Below, piece after piece: positions 7,295-16,608 of a stretch of 45,245 nt of DNA. This DNA comes from Prochlorococcus sp. AG-311-D23 (GTDB lineage: Bacteria > Cyanobacteriota > Cyanobacteriia > PCC-6307 > Cyanobiaceae): contig QBVH01000012.1 of assembly GCA_003284445.1 (NCBI GenBank), positions 1 through 45,245 on the forward strand, written 5' to 3'. The notes under the pieces were generated by a model, which saw nothing but the letters and a program-made list of their open reading frames with translations, had not been told where the DNA came from and did not search any database. How positions within the stretch are numbered: position 1 is the stretch's first letter; each line of letters begins with the position of its first letter. Position numbers and translations under genes: made by a program.

Positions 7295-10200
7295 ATGCCA
7301 CGGCGTAAAGATATACGTCGGATATTGATACTAGGGTCTGGACCAATTGTTATTGGACAGGCCTGTGAATTCGACTATTCCGGGACCCAAGCATGCAAAG
7401 CGCTAAGAAGCGAAGGTTTTGAAGTCATTTTAGTTAACTCTAATCCAGCTTCAATAATGACGGATCCTGAAACAGCAAACAGGACCTATGTTGAACCATT
7501 AACGGCTCAAGTTGTTGAACAAATAATAGAAATAGAAAGACCTGATGCTCTTTTGCCCACAATGGGCGGGCAAACTGCTTTGAATATTTCAGTAGAATTA
7601 GCAGAATCTGGAATTTTAGAAAAATATAATATTGAATTAATTGGTGCCGATCTTAATGCAATTAAAAAGGCTGAGGATAGAAATTTATTTAAAATAGCGA
7701 TGAAAAATATTGGTGTTGATGTTTGTCCATCTGGTATAGCTTCCAATCTTCAAGAAGCTGAAATAGTTGGAAATGAAATCTCTTCATTCCCAAAAATTAT
7801 TCGTCCTGCTTTCACATTAGGAGGAAGTGGAGGAGGTATTGCTTATAACCAGGATGAATTTTTAGAATTATGTAAAACCGGCTTAGATGCTAGTCCTGTT
7901 TCTCAAATACTTATCGAACAATCTCTTTTAGGTTGGAAAGAATTTGAGTTGGAAGTTATGAGGGATTTATCAGATAATGTTGTAATAATATGCAGTATAG
8001 AAAATGTTGATCCTATGGGAGTTCACACTGGGGATTCTATTACAGTAGCTCCTGCGCAAACTCTTACTGATAGAGAATATCAACGTTTAAGAGACTATTC
8101 AATTTTAATAATTAGAGAAATTGGAGTAGCAACTGGTGGAAGCAATATTCAATTTGCAATTAATCCGAATAATGGTGAAATTATAGTAATTGAGATGAAT
8201 CCTCGTGTTAGTAGATCATCAGCTTTAGCAAGTAAAGCTACAGGGTTTCCTATTGCCAAAATTGCCGCTCTCTTGGCTGTTGGTTATAGGCTAGATGAGA
8301 TTATTAACGATATTACCGGTAAAACACCCGCGTGTTTTGAACCTTCAATTGATTACGTAGTTACTAAGATTCCTCGTTTTGCATTTGAGAAATTCTCAGG
8401 AAGTTCTTCAATTCTTACAACTTCAATGAAGTCAGTTGGTGAGGCTATGGCAATAGGTAGATGTTTTGAAGAATCTTTTCAAAAGGCTATTCGATCTTTA
8501 GAGACAGGACTTAGTGGTTGGGGGTGTGATCGAGTTGATCCAAATGTATCTTCTATTGAATTAGAAAGACTATTAAGGACACCTTCTCCAGAGAGAATAA
8601 TGTATGTTCGATTAGCAATGAAGAATGAACGTAGTGATAATGAAATTTTTTCTTTTTCTAAAATAGACCCTTGGTTCTTATCAAAACTTAGGAACATAGT
8701 AAATGCAGAGAATCAATTACTTAAGTATGAAAATATTAATCAATTAGATCCTAATTTTTTCTTCAAACTAAAACAACTTGGATTCTCTGATCGTCAGATT
8801 TCCTTTGCACTAAATACTGATGAATTAACAATTAGATCTAGAAGAACCTCTCTTGAAATATTACCCGTTTATAAAACAGTTGACACATGTGCTTCTGAAT
8901 TTTCTTCCAATACACCTTACCATTATTCTACATATGAAAGACCAGTCTACAAGATTGATAACTCTGGAAATATAGTCAAAAATATTAATCTTAATGAAAT
9001 AAAGAATGATAATAAAAATAAAATTTTAATTTTGGGTGGAGGTCCAAATCGTATTGGACAAGGTATCGAATTTGATTATTGTTGTTGTCATGCTTCTTAT
9101 CAAGCTCAAGAGGAAGATTTTACAACAATAATGATAAATAGTAATCCCGAAACGGTTTCTACTGATTATGACACTAGCGACATACTTTACTTTGAACCTC
9201 TAACTCTAGAGGATGTTCTAAATGTTATTGAATTTGAGTGCCCTTATGGAATAGTAGTCCAATTTGGAGGGCAAACGCCTTTAAAACTCTCTTTACCGAT
9301 AGTTAATTGGCTAGATAAAGCGGAAAACTCAAAGCTACAAACCAAAATTTTAGGTACATCTCCCATTTCAATTGATTTGGCTGAAGATAGAGAGCAATTT
9401 GACAAGGTTCTGAGAAGATTGGATATTAGGCAACCCAAAAATGGTCTTGCTAGAACTTTTGAAGAGTCATTGAATGTAGCGAATAAAGTTGGCTATCCAT
9501 TGGTTGTTAGGCCTTCATATGTTCTCGGTGGTAGAGCTATGGAAATTGTTTATGAGCAAGATGAGTTGGAAAGATACATAAAAGAAGCTGTAAACGTTGA
9601 GCCAGATCATCCAATCCTTATCGATCAATATTTAGAGAATGCAATTGAGGTTGATGTTGATGCTTTGTGTGATGTAAGCAAAAATGTTGTGATTGGAGGA
9701 TTGATGGAGCACATAGAACCCGCTGGTATTCATTCTGGCGATTCAGCATGTTGCCTTCCTTCCATAACGCTATCTGCAGAATCAATTAAAACAATTAAGC
9801 ATTGGACAAAATCTTTAGCTATTGAACTAGATGTGGTTGGTCTAATTAACCTTCAATTTGCTGTCAAGAGAAATAATGAGGGCAATGAGATTGTTTACAT
9901 TATTGAGGCAAATCCAAGGGCTTCGAGAACAGTTCCTTTCGTTTCTAAAGCCACTGGAGTCCCTCTTGCGAAAATTGCAACACAGTTACTTTTAGGCAAA
10001 ACACTAAAAGATATTGGATTAAATCATGAACCAATTCCTCCACTTCAAGCAATAAAAGAGGCTGTTATGCCTTTTAAGCGTTTTCCTGGCTCAGACAGTC
10101 TGTTAGGACCAGAAATGCGTTCGACTGGCGAGGTGATGGGTTCTGCAAAAACTTTTGGAATGGCCTATGCAAAATCCGAACTCGCAGCCGGCGAGGGATT

Positions 10201-10603
10201 GCCTACTTCCGGTTTTGTTTTCTTATCTACTCATGATCGAGATAAACCTGCATTGATTCCCGTAGCCAAGAAATTAATAGAACTAGGTTTTTCAGTTTTG
10301 GCAACATCTGGCACTTCCAAGTATCTTGAGAAATTTGATTTAAAGGTAGAAATGGTTCTCAAGGTTCACGAAGGAAGACCAAATATTGAGGATATGATTA
10401 GATCTGGAAAGGTTCAGTTGGTAATTAATACTCCAATTGGACGTCAAGCAATTTATGATGATAAATATCTTAGAAAAGCAGCCCTAGACTACTCTGTTCC
10501 AACCTTAACAACCTTAAAAGGTGCTAGTGCCGCTGTAAAAGGTATAGAGGCATTGCAGAATCAAATTCTGTCTGTTTCAGCTTTACAAGATATTCATTCA
10601 TAA
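7295..10603 (+). CDS. carB: Carbamoyl-phosphate synthase large subunit
   Basis: Makes carbamoyl phosphate from bicarbonate, two ATP and ammonia supplied by CarA, for arginine and pyrimidine synthesis. At 1102 residues it is full length with the internal duplication. The first half opens [20 protein letters not shown] and contains an ATP-grasp fold ([33 protein letters not shown]). The second half opens [19 protein letters not shown] near residue 578 with its own ATP-grasp ([33 protein letters not shown]). The C-terminal MGS-like regulatory domain spans about 960-1085 ([10 protein letters not shown]). The ATG at 7295 starts [10 protein letters not shown], as usual for the family. carA is about 24 kb away at 34816; the two are unlinked, as is common in cyanobacteria. 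Confidence 0.98.
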   Translation: MPRRKDIRRILILGSGPIVIGQACEFDYSGTQACKALRSEGFEVILVNSNPASIMTDPETANRTYVEPLTAQVVEQIIEIERPDALLPTMGGQTALNISVELAESGILEKYNIELIGADLNAIKKAEDRNLFKIAMKNIGVDVCPSGIASNLQEAEIVGNEISSFPKIIRPAFTLGGSGGGIAYNQDEFLELCKTGLDASPVSQILIEQSLLGWKEFELEVMRDLSDNVVIICSIENVDPMGVHTGDSITVAPAQTLTDREYQRLRDYSILIIREIGVATGGSNIQFAINPNNGEIIVIEMNPRVSRSSALASKATGFPIAKIAALLAVGYRLDEIINDITGKTPACFEPSIDYVVTKIPRFAFEKFSGSSSILTTSMKSVGEAMAIGRCFEESFQKAIRSLETGLSGWGCDRVDPNVSSIELERLLRTPSPERIMYVRLAMKNERSDNEIFSFSKIDPWFLSKLRNIVNAENQLLKYENINQLDPNFFFKLKQLGFSDRQISFALNTDELTIRSRRTSLEILPVYKTVDTCASEFSSNTPYHYSTYERPVYKIDNSGNIVKNINLNEIKNDNKNKILILGGGPNRIGQGIEFDYCCCHASYQAQEEDFTTIMINSNPETVSTDYDTSDILYFEPLTLEDVLNVIEFECPYGIVVQFGGQTPLKLSLPIVNWLDKAENSKLQTKILGTSPISIDLAEDREQFDKVLRRLDIRQPKNGLARTFEESLNVANKVGYPLVVRPSYVLGGRAMEIVYEQDELERYIKEAVNVEPDHPILIDQYLENAIEVDVDALCDVSKNVVIGGLMEHIEPAGIHSGDSACCLPSITLSAESIKTIKHWTKSLAIELDVVGLINLQFAVKRNNEGNEIVYIIEANPRASRTVPFVSKATGVPLAKIATQLLLGKTLKDIGLNHEPIPPLQAIKEAVMPFKRFPGSDSLLGPEMRSTGEVMGSAKTFGMAYAKSELAAGEGLPTSGFVFLSTHDRDKPALIPVAKKLIELGFSVLATSGTSKYLEKFDLKVEMVLKVHEGRPNIEDMIRSGKVQLVINTPIGRQAIYDDKYLRKAALDYSVPTLTTLKGASAAVKGIEALQNQILSVSALQDIHS

Positions 10604-10638
10604 ACATCTTTATTGATAATTATCTAATTCAATGTGTT

Positions 10639-10679
10639 TCAGATTTGTATAGTAATTATTATTAATTTTGTAAATCTGA
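10639..10679 (+). terminator. Weak hairpin after carB
   Basis: An 8-base perfect inverted repeat, tcagattt (10639-10646) and aaatctga (10672-10679), lies 35 bases past the carB stop, followed by a T-rich but broken tract. The loop is long (25 bases), so this is a weak terminator candidate. The rest of 10604-10827 shows nothing else clear and must include the acsF promoter. Confidence 0.3.
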
Positions 10680-10827
10680 TTTCTATAAATTGTTAAATAT
10701 AAATTTGAAAAATCAATTTTTAGCTCCTTTTTAGTCGTTTTAAGCAAAGCTCTATTACTACCTGATTAAAAATTCACCTTTTTTTCAAATAAAGACATAC
10801 AATTATGTTCTTGCTTGATAATTAGGA

Positions 10828-11931
10828 ATGACCGCAACAGCTCCTTCACCAAAACTAAGAGTTGATACACGCGGAACAAATGAGTTGCCGCCACATTTAG
10901 ATGAAAACCTTTTAACCCCTCGTTTTTACGTAACTGAATTTAAAAAAGCAGCCAAGACAGAATTAACTGATGCGCGCGAAGAGTTTGAAGCAATGCTCTC
11001 AGAAATGAAAGCAGATTACAACTGTACTCATTTTGATAGGAAGGCAAGTCTAGATAGATTGCAAGAGTTGCCTCAGAAGGCTAAAGAGACCTATGAAAGT
11101 TATTTAGTTAGATCAGTTATATCAGAGTTTTCTGGATTCCTTCTATTCAAGGAGATTTCAAATCGTTTGAAGAAAGAGGGAAATAGGGATCTTGGCAAAC
11201 TATTTCAGTTTTTAGCTAGAGATGAAGCTAGACATGCAGGCTTTCTAAGCAGAGCATTAGTTGCAGAGGGTATTGAAGTGGATCTACCTCATTTAGGTGG
11301 AAAAAGAGCAGCAACTTGGTTCCCAATTAGTTGGGTTATTTATTCTGTGTATCTTTCAGAAAAAATTGGCTATTGGAGATACATCTTGATGGATAGGCAC
11401 CTGAAGGCTAATCCAGGAGAAGCCTTTGCTCCTTTATTTGACTTCTTTGAACCATGGTGTCAAGACGAAAATAGACATGGGGATTGCTTCACGGTAATGA
11501 TGAGATGCTGGCCAGGAATTACTAAAGGTTGGAGAGGAAAATTGTTAAGTCGCTTTTTCCTTTGGAGTGTATTTCTTACTCATACTTTGACAGTTTGTGA
11601 AAGGGGAGAATTTTATGAATTATTAGGTATTGAGCCTAAAGCTTTTGATGAGGAAGTTATTAAACGAACCAATCACACCTCAAAAAATGCTTTCCCTTGG
11701 GTATACAATCTTGAAGATGATAAGTTTTGGGATTTGAGAAATAAAATTATTGAATCTTTTAGATCATTTGTTTCAACAAAAGGTATAACTAAGCCTGTTA
11801 AATTCATCAAATTTGTTTCTTTAATTTTCAAGCAATTTGCATTACCTATGGAAGAAACTAATGCGTTAAGATACGACAAGGATGTTAATTTTACTGGTAG
11901 TGATATTTTGAATTTCTGGACTGACAAATAA
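10828..11931 (+). CDS. acsF: Mg-protoporphyrin IX monomethyl ester aerobic (oxidative) cyclase
   Basis: Di-iron oxygenase that forms ring E of chlorophyll from Mg-protoporphyrin monomethyl ester using O2 and electrons from ferredoxin. The protein is 367 residues, normal for the family. Carboxylate/histidine iron ligands are seen in the two ExxH motifs, EARH (133-136) and ENRH (214-217), with the other glutamates in LVRSVISEFSGFLLFKE and the AFDEEVIKRTN region. The N-terminus has the typical ENLLTPRFYVTEFKK. The ATG at 10828 gives a short Thr/Ala-rich leader common to cyanobacterial copies. It converges on an FdC2-type ferredoxin whose stop lies 15 bases away, which is notable because the cyclase is ferredoxin dependent. 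Confidence 0.97.
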   Translation: MTATAPSPKLRVDTRGTNELPPHLDENLLTPRFYVTEFKKAAKTELTDAREEFEAMLSEMKADYNCTHFDRKASLDRLQELPQKAKETYESYLVRSVISEFSGFLLFKEISNRLKKEGNRDLGKLFQFLARDEARHAGFLSRALVAEGIEVDLPHLGGKRAATWFPISWVIYSVYLSEKIGYWRYILMDRHLKANPGEAFAPLFDFFEPWCQDENRHGDCFTVMMRCWPGITKGWRGKLLSRFFLWSVFLTHTLTVCERGEFYELLGIEPKAFDEEVIKRTNHTSKNAFPWVYNLEDDKFWDLRNKIIESFRSFVSTKGITKPVKFIKFVSLIFKQFALPMEETNALRYDKDVNFTGSDILNFWTDK

Positions 11932-11946
11932 GACAAGTTATATTAA

Positions 11947-12333
11947 TTAAATATCAAAAGGATTGCCCGCTTGGGTATCCAAGCCTTTGAAATATTTACC
12001 AAATTGAGCGTTGTATACTTCGTCTTCTTCTTGGGTTTCGCATTCTAATGGCCCTATGGCTTTGGAAACGCAAAGCAAACCAAACCCTTTATCTCTCATC
12101 TCCTTAGATAATCCAATACAAGCCTCTTGATCCATTTGACCAGAAATTATTTTTACTGCACACTCTGAACAGCATCCGTTTCTGCATGAAAATGGGAGCT
12201 TATCCCCGATTATTTGGCCATTTTCATCTTTTGACTCGAAATTCCTCAAAATATATTCACCTTCAGGAACCTCAAAGGAATATGTTTTTCCTTGTTGTTT
12301 ATGATGAATAGTAATTTTGTGAATTGGTTGCAT
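11947..12333 (-). CDS. [2Fe-2S] ferredoxin, FdC2-like (C-terminally extended)
   Basis: Plant-type one-electron carrier of 128 residues. Cluster ligands fit Cys50-x4-Cys55-x2-Cys58-x29-Cys88 (CRNGCCSEC, then LLCVS). Cys54 sits where ordinary PetF has alanine, and Cys72 is also extra. The segment after the last ligand, ECETQEEDEVYNAQFGKYF, is the diagnostic extension of the FdC2 group found in cyanobacteria and chloroplasts, absent from photosynthetic PetF. FdC2 has been tied genetically to chlorophyll accumulation in plants; its redox partner is not settled. The gene is 8 bases after the 111-residue gene at 12342 and convergent with acsF. The ferredoxin fold is certain, and the FdC2 assignment is strong from the tail. 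Confidence 0.9.
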   Translation of the reverse strand: MQPIHKITIHHKQQGKTYSFEVPEGEYILRNFESKDENGQIIGDKLPFSCRNGCCSECAVKIISGQMDQEACIGLSKEMRDKGFGLLCVSKAIGPLECETQEEDEVYNAQFGKYFKGLDTQAGNPFDI

Positions 12334-12341
12334 ATAGATTC

Positions 12342-12677
12342 TTAGTTTTGAGTTGATATATCTATTATCTCTGTTTGTTCAGGAGGCTGACTTGCATACT
12401 GCCAAAGTTCTTCAATATTCATTGATTTAGTCAACCTTTCTCCACCAAAACGAAGCTTTAGCCAAGATATGGTTGTTGAATCTTCAGCAACAACAGCTTC
12501 ATATCCTTCTTTTTCAGTGATATTGAATTTACTAACTAATGAGGCATTGAGGAACCACATAGGATAATCCGCTCCTTTTCGATCCCTTCTCTCATGAAAT
12601 GATTCTCTTAATTGCCCATTACCCTGTAATTGACCTTCTGGAGCAAGAAGTATAATTAGTTCTTTGATCTCCGACAT
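12342..12677 (-). CDS. Conserved hypothetical protein, 111 residues
   Basis: Not recognised. Soluble, mildly acidic, with an alternating hydrophobic opening (EIKELIILLAPEGQLQGNGQ) that looks like a beta strand and loop, then YPMWFLNASLVSKFNI and ISWLKLRFGGERL. The WxxxR and FGGER elements suggest a compact alpha/beta fold, but no catalytic motif is evident. It ends 8 bases before the FdC2-like ferredoxin start, so the two are probably co-transcribed. A role with the ferredoxin is possible but is inference only. The coding character is clear from composition and from the tight spacing. Confidence 0.7.
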   Translation of the reverse strand: MSEIKELIILLAPEGQLQGNGQLRESFHERRDRKGADYPMWFLNASLVSKFNITEKEGYEAVVAEDSTTISWLKLRFGGERLTKSMNIEELWQYASQPPEQTEIIDISTQN

Positions 12678-12875
12678 TATTTAAAAATCAGAAAAGGTGT
12701 TGATCTTAGGCTTGTTATTCCCTAGGACTTTATTTGAATAACTTTAGTAAAAAGACTTACATTGAAGTAAATAGCTTGATAGATCTTCACAAGAATTTCT
12801 TATTATCTGTAAGTGATCTTTCTAATTAGACAAAAGAGGTAAATATATTTATTTTCTTAATTGATAATTAATTAT

Positions 12876-13100
12876 TTAAGCCTCTTTTTTGGGTGCATCA
12901 GACTTTGCTTTGAGAGCTTCAGCTTCAGCTGCTTTCTTTGTCTCTTCGAAATCAATTCTGTTTTGCAGTTGACCTGAAGCCCTCATCCAATCATTTACAC
13001 TAGCCTCCTTTCCAGCGGCCTTACATTCTTCTTCATACTTCAAGAATGGATACCAATGATGTGTGGCATTCTTGGAATCTGTAAAATTAGTCAATTTCAT
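12876..13100 (-). CDS. Small conserved hypothetical protein, 74 residues
   Basis: Not recognised. The N-terminal half reads KNATHHWYPFLKYEEECKAA and VNDWMRASGQLQNR, rich in aromatic and charged residues. The C-terminal 25 residues are an Ala/Lys/Glu helix (KKAAEAEALKAKSD). It is soluble and likely helical, with no signal peptide. The gap of about 200 bases upstream to 12678 shows no other gene; it contains a long-range inverted repeat (aaaagagg near 12832, cctctttt near 12892) whose loop is too large for a standard terminator. Confidence rests on composition and a clean ATG. Confidence 0.65.
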   Translation of the reverse strand: MKLTNFTDSKNATHHWYPFLKYEEECKAAGKEASVNDWMRASGQLQNRIDFEETKKAAEAEALKAKSDAPKKEA

Positions 13101-13230
13101 AAGTATTCAATGAATTAATTATCGCATCATATTTTCTACTTTTGGCAGCATATTAATTTTTTATAGTAATAGTTCAAACCTTTGCTTTACTTATTAATCT
13201 TAGTTCGTTTTGAATGAAAATCTGATTTTG

Positions 13231-14088
13231 ATGAAACTCGCTTTTATTGGTCTTGGCGCTATTGGGAAGCCGATGTCAGATCGTCTGATTGATAATGGTT
13301 ATGATTTGAATTTATATAAGAGAGATAAACTAAATAGTGGTGATCAAAAGAAATATTTTATTGACCCAATAGAAGCCGTTAGAGACTGTGATGGTCTTTT
13401 GATTTGTGTTACTGATGATAATTCAGTTGAATCTGTTTTGTTTGGAAAAAATGGTGTTGCAGACTCACTAAAGCCAAATTCTTTTGTAATTGATTTCTCT
13501 ACAATAAGTCCTAAAAAATCTATTTCTATACATAAAAGATTAGTCAAAAAAAATATCTTTTATGTTGACTGTCCAGTTTCAGGAGGTACAGAAGGAGCTC
13601 ATAAAGGTTCACTCTCTTTGTTTGTTGGTGCAAGCAAAAAAGAATGTTTATCTTTTGAACATATATTTGAAGTGCTTGGCCAATCAATTAATTATTTTAA
13701 TGGTGTAGGTAAAGGCCAACAAGTCAAAGCTCTTAACCAGATTTTAGTTGCTGGAACATATGCAGCAGTAGCTGAGGCAATGAAATTAGGGAAATTACTT
13801 GAGTTGCCCATGGATGATGTGGTTGCTGCTTTAAAAGTTGGAGCAGCTAATTCATGGCCATTAGAAAATAGATCTAAAGCAATGTTGATTGATAAACATC
13901 CATTGGGATTTAAATTAGAGTTGCATCATAAGGATTTGTCTATTGCCATTGATTTAGCAAAATCTATAAATATTGACTTACCCATTGCATCTAAAGTAAA
14001 AGAAATTGAGTACAGATTAATGCAGGCAGGTTTAGGTGAATTAGATGTTTCTGTACTTCATAGATATATCTCAGCAGAAGAAAAATAG
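13231..14088 (+). CDS. Beta-hydroxyacid dehydrogenase (3-hydroxyisobutyrate dehydrogenase / tartronate semialdehyde reductase family)
   Basis: NAD(P)-dependent oxidoreductase of the 6-phosphogluconate dehydrogenase superfamily. The Rossmann fingerprint GLGAIG is at residues 7-12, the substrate signature DCPVSGGTEGAHKGSL at about 113-128, and the catalytic Lys166 and Asn169 in KGQQVKALNQ. The C-terminal all-helical dimer domain ends with AGLGELDVSVLHRY. An in-frame TTG at 13210 could add 7 residues, but the ATG at 13231 puts the Rossmann strand (MKLAFIGLG) where the family has it. Length is then 285 residues. The substrate cannot be told from sequence: 3-hydroxyisobutyrate, tartronate semialdehyde (glycerate route) or succinic semialdehyde are the usual options. 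It is monocistronic by spacing. Confidence 0.85.
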   Translation: MKLAFIGLGAIGKPMSDRLIDNGYDLNLYKRDKLNSGDQKKYFIDPIEAVRDCDGLLICVTDDNSVESVLFGKNGVADSLKPNSFVIDFSTISPKKSISIHKRLVKKNIFYVDCPVSGGTEGAHKGSLSLFVGASKKECLSFEHIFEVLGQSINYFNGVGKGQQVKALNQILVAGTYAAVAEAMKLGKLLELPMDDVVAALKVGAANSWPLENRSKAMLIDKHPLGFKLELHHKDLSIAIDLAKSINIDLPIASKVKEIEYRLMQAGLGELDVSVLHRYISAEEK

Positions 14089-14193
14089 ATGATAAGAGCT
14101 ATTCTAACAGTTGGGTTTTAATAACATATTTATTTACAAATAAAAAGAAGTATGATAAATTAAAGTTATATTTTTAATTCTTTGATCTAAATT

Positions 14194-14322
14194 ATGAAGT
14201 TGGGTAAGCAGCACGCGAAGCTAATAAAGTTGCAGACAAAAGCCGAGTCTTGCTTGTCTCGTGATGAAGCTAAGAAGATTATTCGTAAAGCTGAGAAAGC
14301 TCAATCCAAAATTTCAGGATAA
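14194..14322 (+). CDS. Small basic protein, 42 residues
   Basis: Short frame opening KLGKQHAKLIKLQTKAESCL and continuing SRDEAKKIIRKAEKAQSK, about one third Lys/Arg, predicted as two amphipathic helices. An ATG at 14194 is preceded by AT-rich DNA. The stop at 14320-14322 abuts the convergent gene ending at 14323. No family recognised. The strongly biased, helix-forming composition is unlike the surrounding intergenic DNA, so I believe it is translated. A nucleic-acid-binding role is conceivable but unsupported. Confidence 0.6.
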   Translation: MKLGKQHAKLIKLQTKAESCLSRDEAKKIIRKAEKAQSKISG

Positions 14323-14718
14323 TTACTTGTTCATCAAGTCATTTAAAGTTATTCCTTCATGTTTTTTGTATTGAATGCTCCAGATATTGGAACATATTGA
14401 TTTTAATTTTTCTATCATCGCATCTGTATCTCCAGTATTAATCCAATTTGATTTAATTATTGGAAGAATACTTTGCATATTATCAAAATTTAATTCAGCT
14501 AATAATAATCCAGAGTCATCATTAGATATTTTTAGATTACCTTCATTAGTTCTTTTAAATAACCTTAGCAATAAATCAAGTATTATTTTTTCTGATTCTT
14601 TTTTAGGCACTTGACCTGAATCATCAACTCCAGCAAAAGTTTTCCCTCCAAGAGGCATTAATCTTTTATTATTTTGTTCTGCTAGAGCAATTGCTATTAA
14701 ATATTTTTGTTCTTCCAT
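14323..14718 (-). CDS. Conserved hypothetical protein, 131 residues
   Basis: Not recognised. Soluble protein with an N-terminal helix (EEQKYLIAIALAEQNNKRLM), a conserved-looking Gly patch (PLGGKTFAGVDDSG) and a helical C-terminus (DAMIEKLKSICSNIW). It has no signal peptide, membrane segment or metal motif. It converges directly on the 42-residue basic ORF, with no spacer between the stops, and is divergent from the ABC-2 exporter genes (96 bases between starts). Composition supports coding. Confidence 0.65.
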   Translation of the reverse strand: MEEQKYLIAIALAEQNNKRLMPLGGKTFAGVDDSGQVPKKESEKIILDLLLRLFKRTNEGNLKISNDDSGLLLAELNFDNMQSILPIIKSNWINTGDTDAMIEKLKSICSNIWSIQYKKHEGITLNDLMNK

Positions 14719-14814
14719 TTAGTTTTACAAACCTATAGATTTTTATTTGTATAGATTTTATCTGCTATGTACGCAAAAATGTTTTATCTTAATGTTGAAG
14801 CATTTGAAAGTTAA

Positions 14815-15813
14815 TTGCCTAATAATCCTAGTGACTTGATCCTTGTTGATCAGTTGAGTAAATATTATCGAGTTGCGAATAAACAGCCTGGTTTTAAGGG
14901 TACTCTTAAGCACTTTTTTGATCGAAAGACTTATGACGTCCCTGCTGTAACTGATATAAGTTTTAAAATCTCGCCTGGAGAAATAGTTGGGTTTCTTGGA
15001 GCGAACGGAGCTGGTAAAACCACATTATTAAAAATGATGTGTGGTCTTATTCATCCATCGACAGGCTTGGTTGATGTTGGTGGTTTCTCTCCTCAACGAA
15101 GGCAAGCGGCTTTTCTAAAGGAGATTACTTTGGTTATGGGGCAAAAGCAGCAGTTAATTTGGGACCTTCCTCCTATGGACTCTTTGTATGTAAATGCAGC
15201 TGTATATGGTTTGTCTGACTACGAAGCAAAAGTGAGAATTAATGAATTAGCAGATATGCTTGAGTTAGGAGAAGAACTTACAAGACCTGTCAGGAAGTTG
15301 TCGTTAGGACAAAGAATGAAATCTGAAATACTTGCTGCTTTATTACATAAGCCATCTGTCCTTTTTCTAGATGAACCTACACTTGGTCTAGATGTAAATG
15401 CTCAAGCTAGAGTTCGTAGCTTTTTATCTGAATACAACAAAAGAACTGGAGCGACAATTTTACTGACGAGTCATTACATGGCTGATATCACAGCACTATG
15501 TCCAAGAGTAATTTGTATTCATAAAGGTAAGCTTTTTTATGATGGTGATCTTGATTCATTGGCTAATTCATTATCACCATCTAGAGAGGTAAAAGTTGAA
15601 TTGAAAAACTCTTGTTCAAGTGATCAATTTGAAAAATATGGTGAAATTCAAGATTTAAATGATCGTTTTGTCTGTTTGTTAGTTTCTAGGGATAAATTGA
15701 CAGATGTAGTAAGTAATCTATTAACTGATTTCGATATTATCGATTTAGAGATTAGTGATCCTCCTATTGACCAATTAATAGGAAAATTATTTATAAAGGG
15801 TGAAGTCAATTGA
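14815..15813 (+). CDS. ABC-2 type transporter, ATP-binding subunit
   Basis: ATPase of a three-gene export system with the two membrane subunits that follow. Walker A is GANGAGKTT (62-70), the signature is LSLGQRMKSE (starting about 162), and Walker B is VLFLDEPTLGLD with Asp186/Glu187. The H-loop is in LLTSHYMADI. A C-terminal extension of about 80 residues after the nucleotide domain is typical of the COG4586 group. The start must be the TTG at 14815, because a TAA lies directly upstream in frame and no suitable ATG exists before the core domain. The stop overlaps the next start as TTGA. The substrate is unknown; related systems move lipids, glycans or drugs. Confidence 0.9.
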   Translation: MPNNPSDLILVDQLSKYYRVANKQPGFKGTLKHFFDRKTYDVPAVTDISFKISPGEIVGFLGANGAGKTTLLKMMCGLIHPSTGLVDVGGFSPQRRQAAFLKEITLVMGQKQQLIWDLPPMDSLYVNAAVYGLSDYEAKVRINELADMLELGEELTRPVRKLSLGQRMKSEILAALLHKPSVLFLDEPTLGLDVNAQARVRSFLSEYNKRTGATILLTSHYMADITALCPRVICIHKGKLFYDGDLDSLANSLSPSREVKVELKNSCSSDQFEKYGEIQDLNDRFVCLLVSRDKLTDVVSNLLTDFDIIDLEISDPPIDQLIGKLFIKGEVN

Positions 15814-16607
15814 AAATATTTGGATTGTCTTTCAAGGTTATTAAGACTTTACTTACAACACAATATGCATACATGTTGGAATATCGCATCGAAATAGCTT
15901 TGTGGGCTCTTTCAGGAGTGCTTCCATTTATTATGTTTTCTCTTTGGAGTGAAAATGATGTTGGTAATACATTTGGGTTAAATGATATTGGCTTAGCAAG
16001 ATATTTTTTAAGTGCTTTTCTCGTTAGGCAATTTTCTGTAGTTTGGGTTGTTTTCTCTTTTGAGGAAGATTCTCTTTCTGGTCGATTATCACCATATTTA
16101 CTACAACCTTTGCACCCTCTTTTGAGATATGTAGCAGCTCACTTGGCAGAGCAGGCAACAAGACTTCCTTTCGCACTAGCTATTGCTATTACTTTTTTCT
16201 TTCTAAATCCATCATCTTTTTGGCTTCCTTCACTACCTCAATTATTTCTAGCGTATTTATCTACACATTTAGCTTTTTCTATTGCTTTTCTTCTTCAAAG
16301 TTTAGTTGCAGCACTTTGCTTTTGGACAGAAAAATCTAGTGCTCTTGAGAGATTAATTTTTGTTCCTTATCTTTTCCTTTCTGGTTTATTAGTACCTTTA
16401 TCAGCTTTCCCTTCTAATGTTCTAAAAATTGCAATGTTAACCCCATTTCCCTATCTAATCAATTTTCCAGCAAAGATTTTATCAGGAATGCCAGTTGATA
16501 TTTTTAATGGTTTTTTAGCTCAGGTTTTATGGATTTTAATACTGGGGCCTTCTGTAAATATTCTTTGGAAACTTGGCGTAAAAAGATATACCGCAATGGG
16601 AGCCTAA
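15810..16607 (+). CDS. ABC-2 type transporter permease, subunit 1
   Basis: 265-residue integral membrane protein with about six segments, COG4587-like. The N-terminal cytoplasmic part (TTQYAYMLEYRIEIALWALS) contains the amphipathic helix before the first membrane segment that is typical of this family. The loop region LAEQATRLPFALAI follows the second segment. Translation starts at TTG 15810 in a TTGA overlap with the ATPase stop, so the two are coupled. It ends one base before the next permease. Together with its partner at 16609 it would form the heterodimeric pore. Confidence 0.85.
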   Translation: MKIFGLSFKVIKTLLTTQYAYMLEYRIEIALWALSGVLPFIMFSLWSENDVGNTFGLNDIGLARYFLSAFLVRQFSVVWVVFSFEEDSLSGRLSPYLLQPLHPLLRYVAAHLAEQATRLPFALAIAITFFFLNPSSFWLPSLPQLFLAYLSTHLAFSIAFLLQSLVAALCFWTEKSSALERLIFVPYLFLSGLLVPLSAFPSNVLKIAMLTPFPYLINFPAKILSGMPVDIFNGFLAQVLWILILGPSVNILWKLGVKRYTAMGA

Positions 16608-16608
16608 T

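Noticed and set aside
7295-10603. Two similar halves of carB as a gene duplication or fusion event in this strain
   Set aside because: The internal repeat is the ancient normal structure of the family.
12678-12900. Inverted repeat aaaagagg ... cctctttt as a terminator
   Set aside because: The loop of about 50 bases is too long and no stable inner stem is clear.
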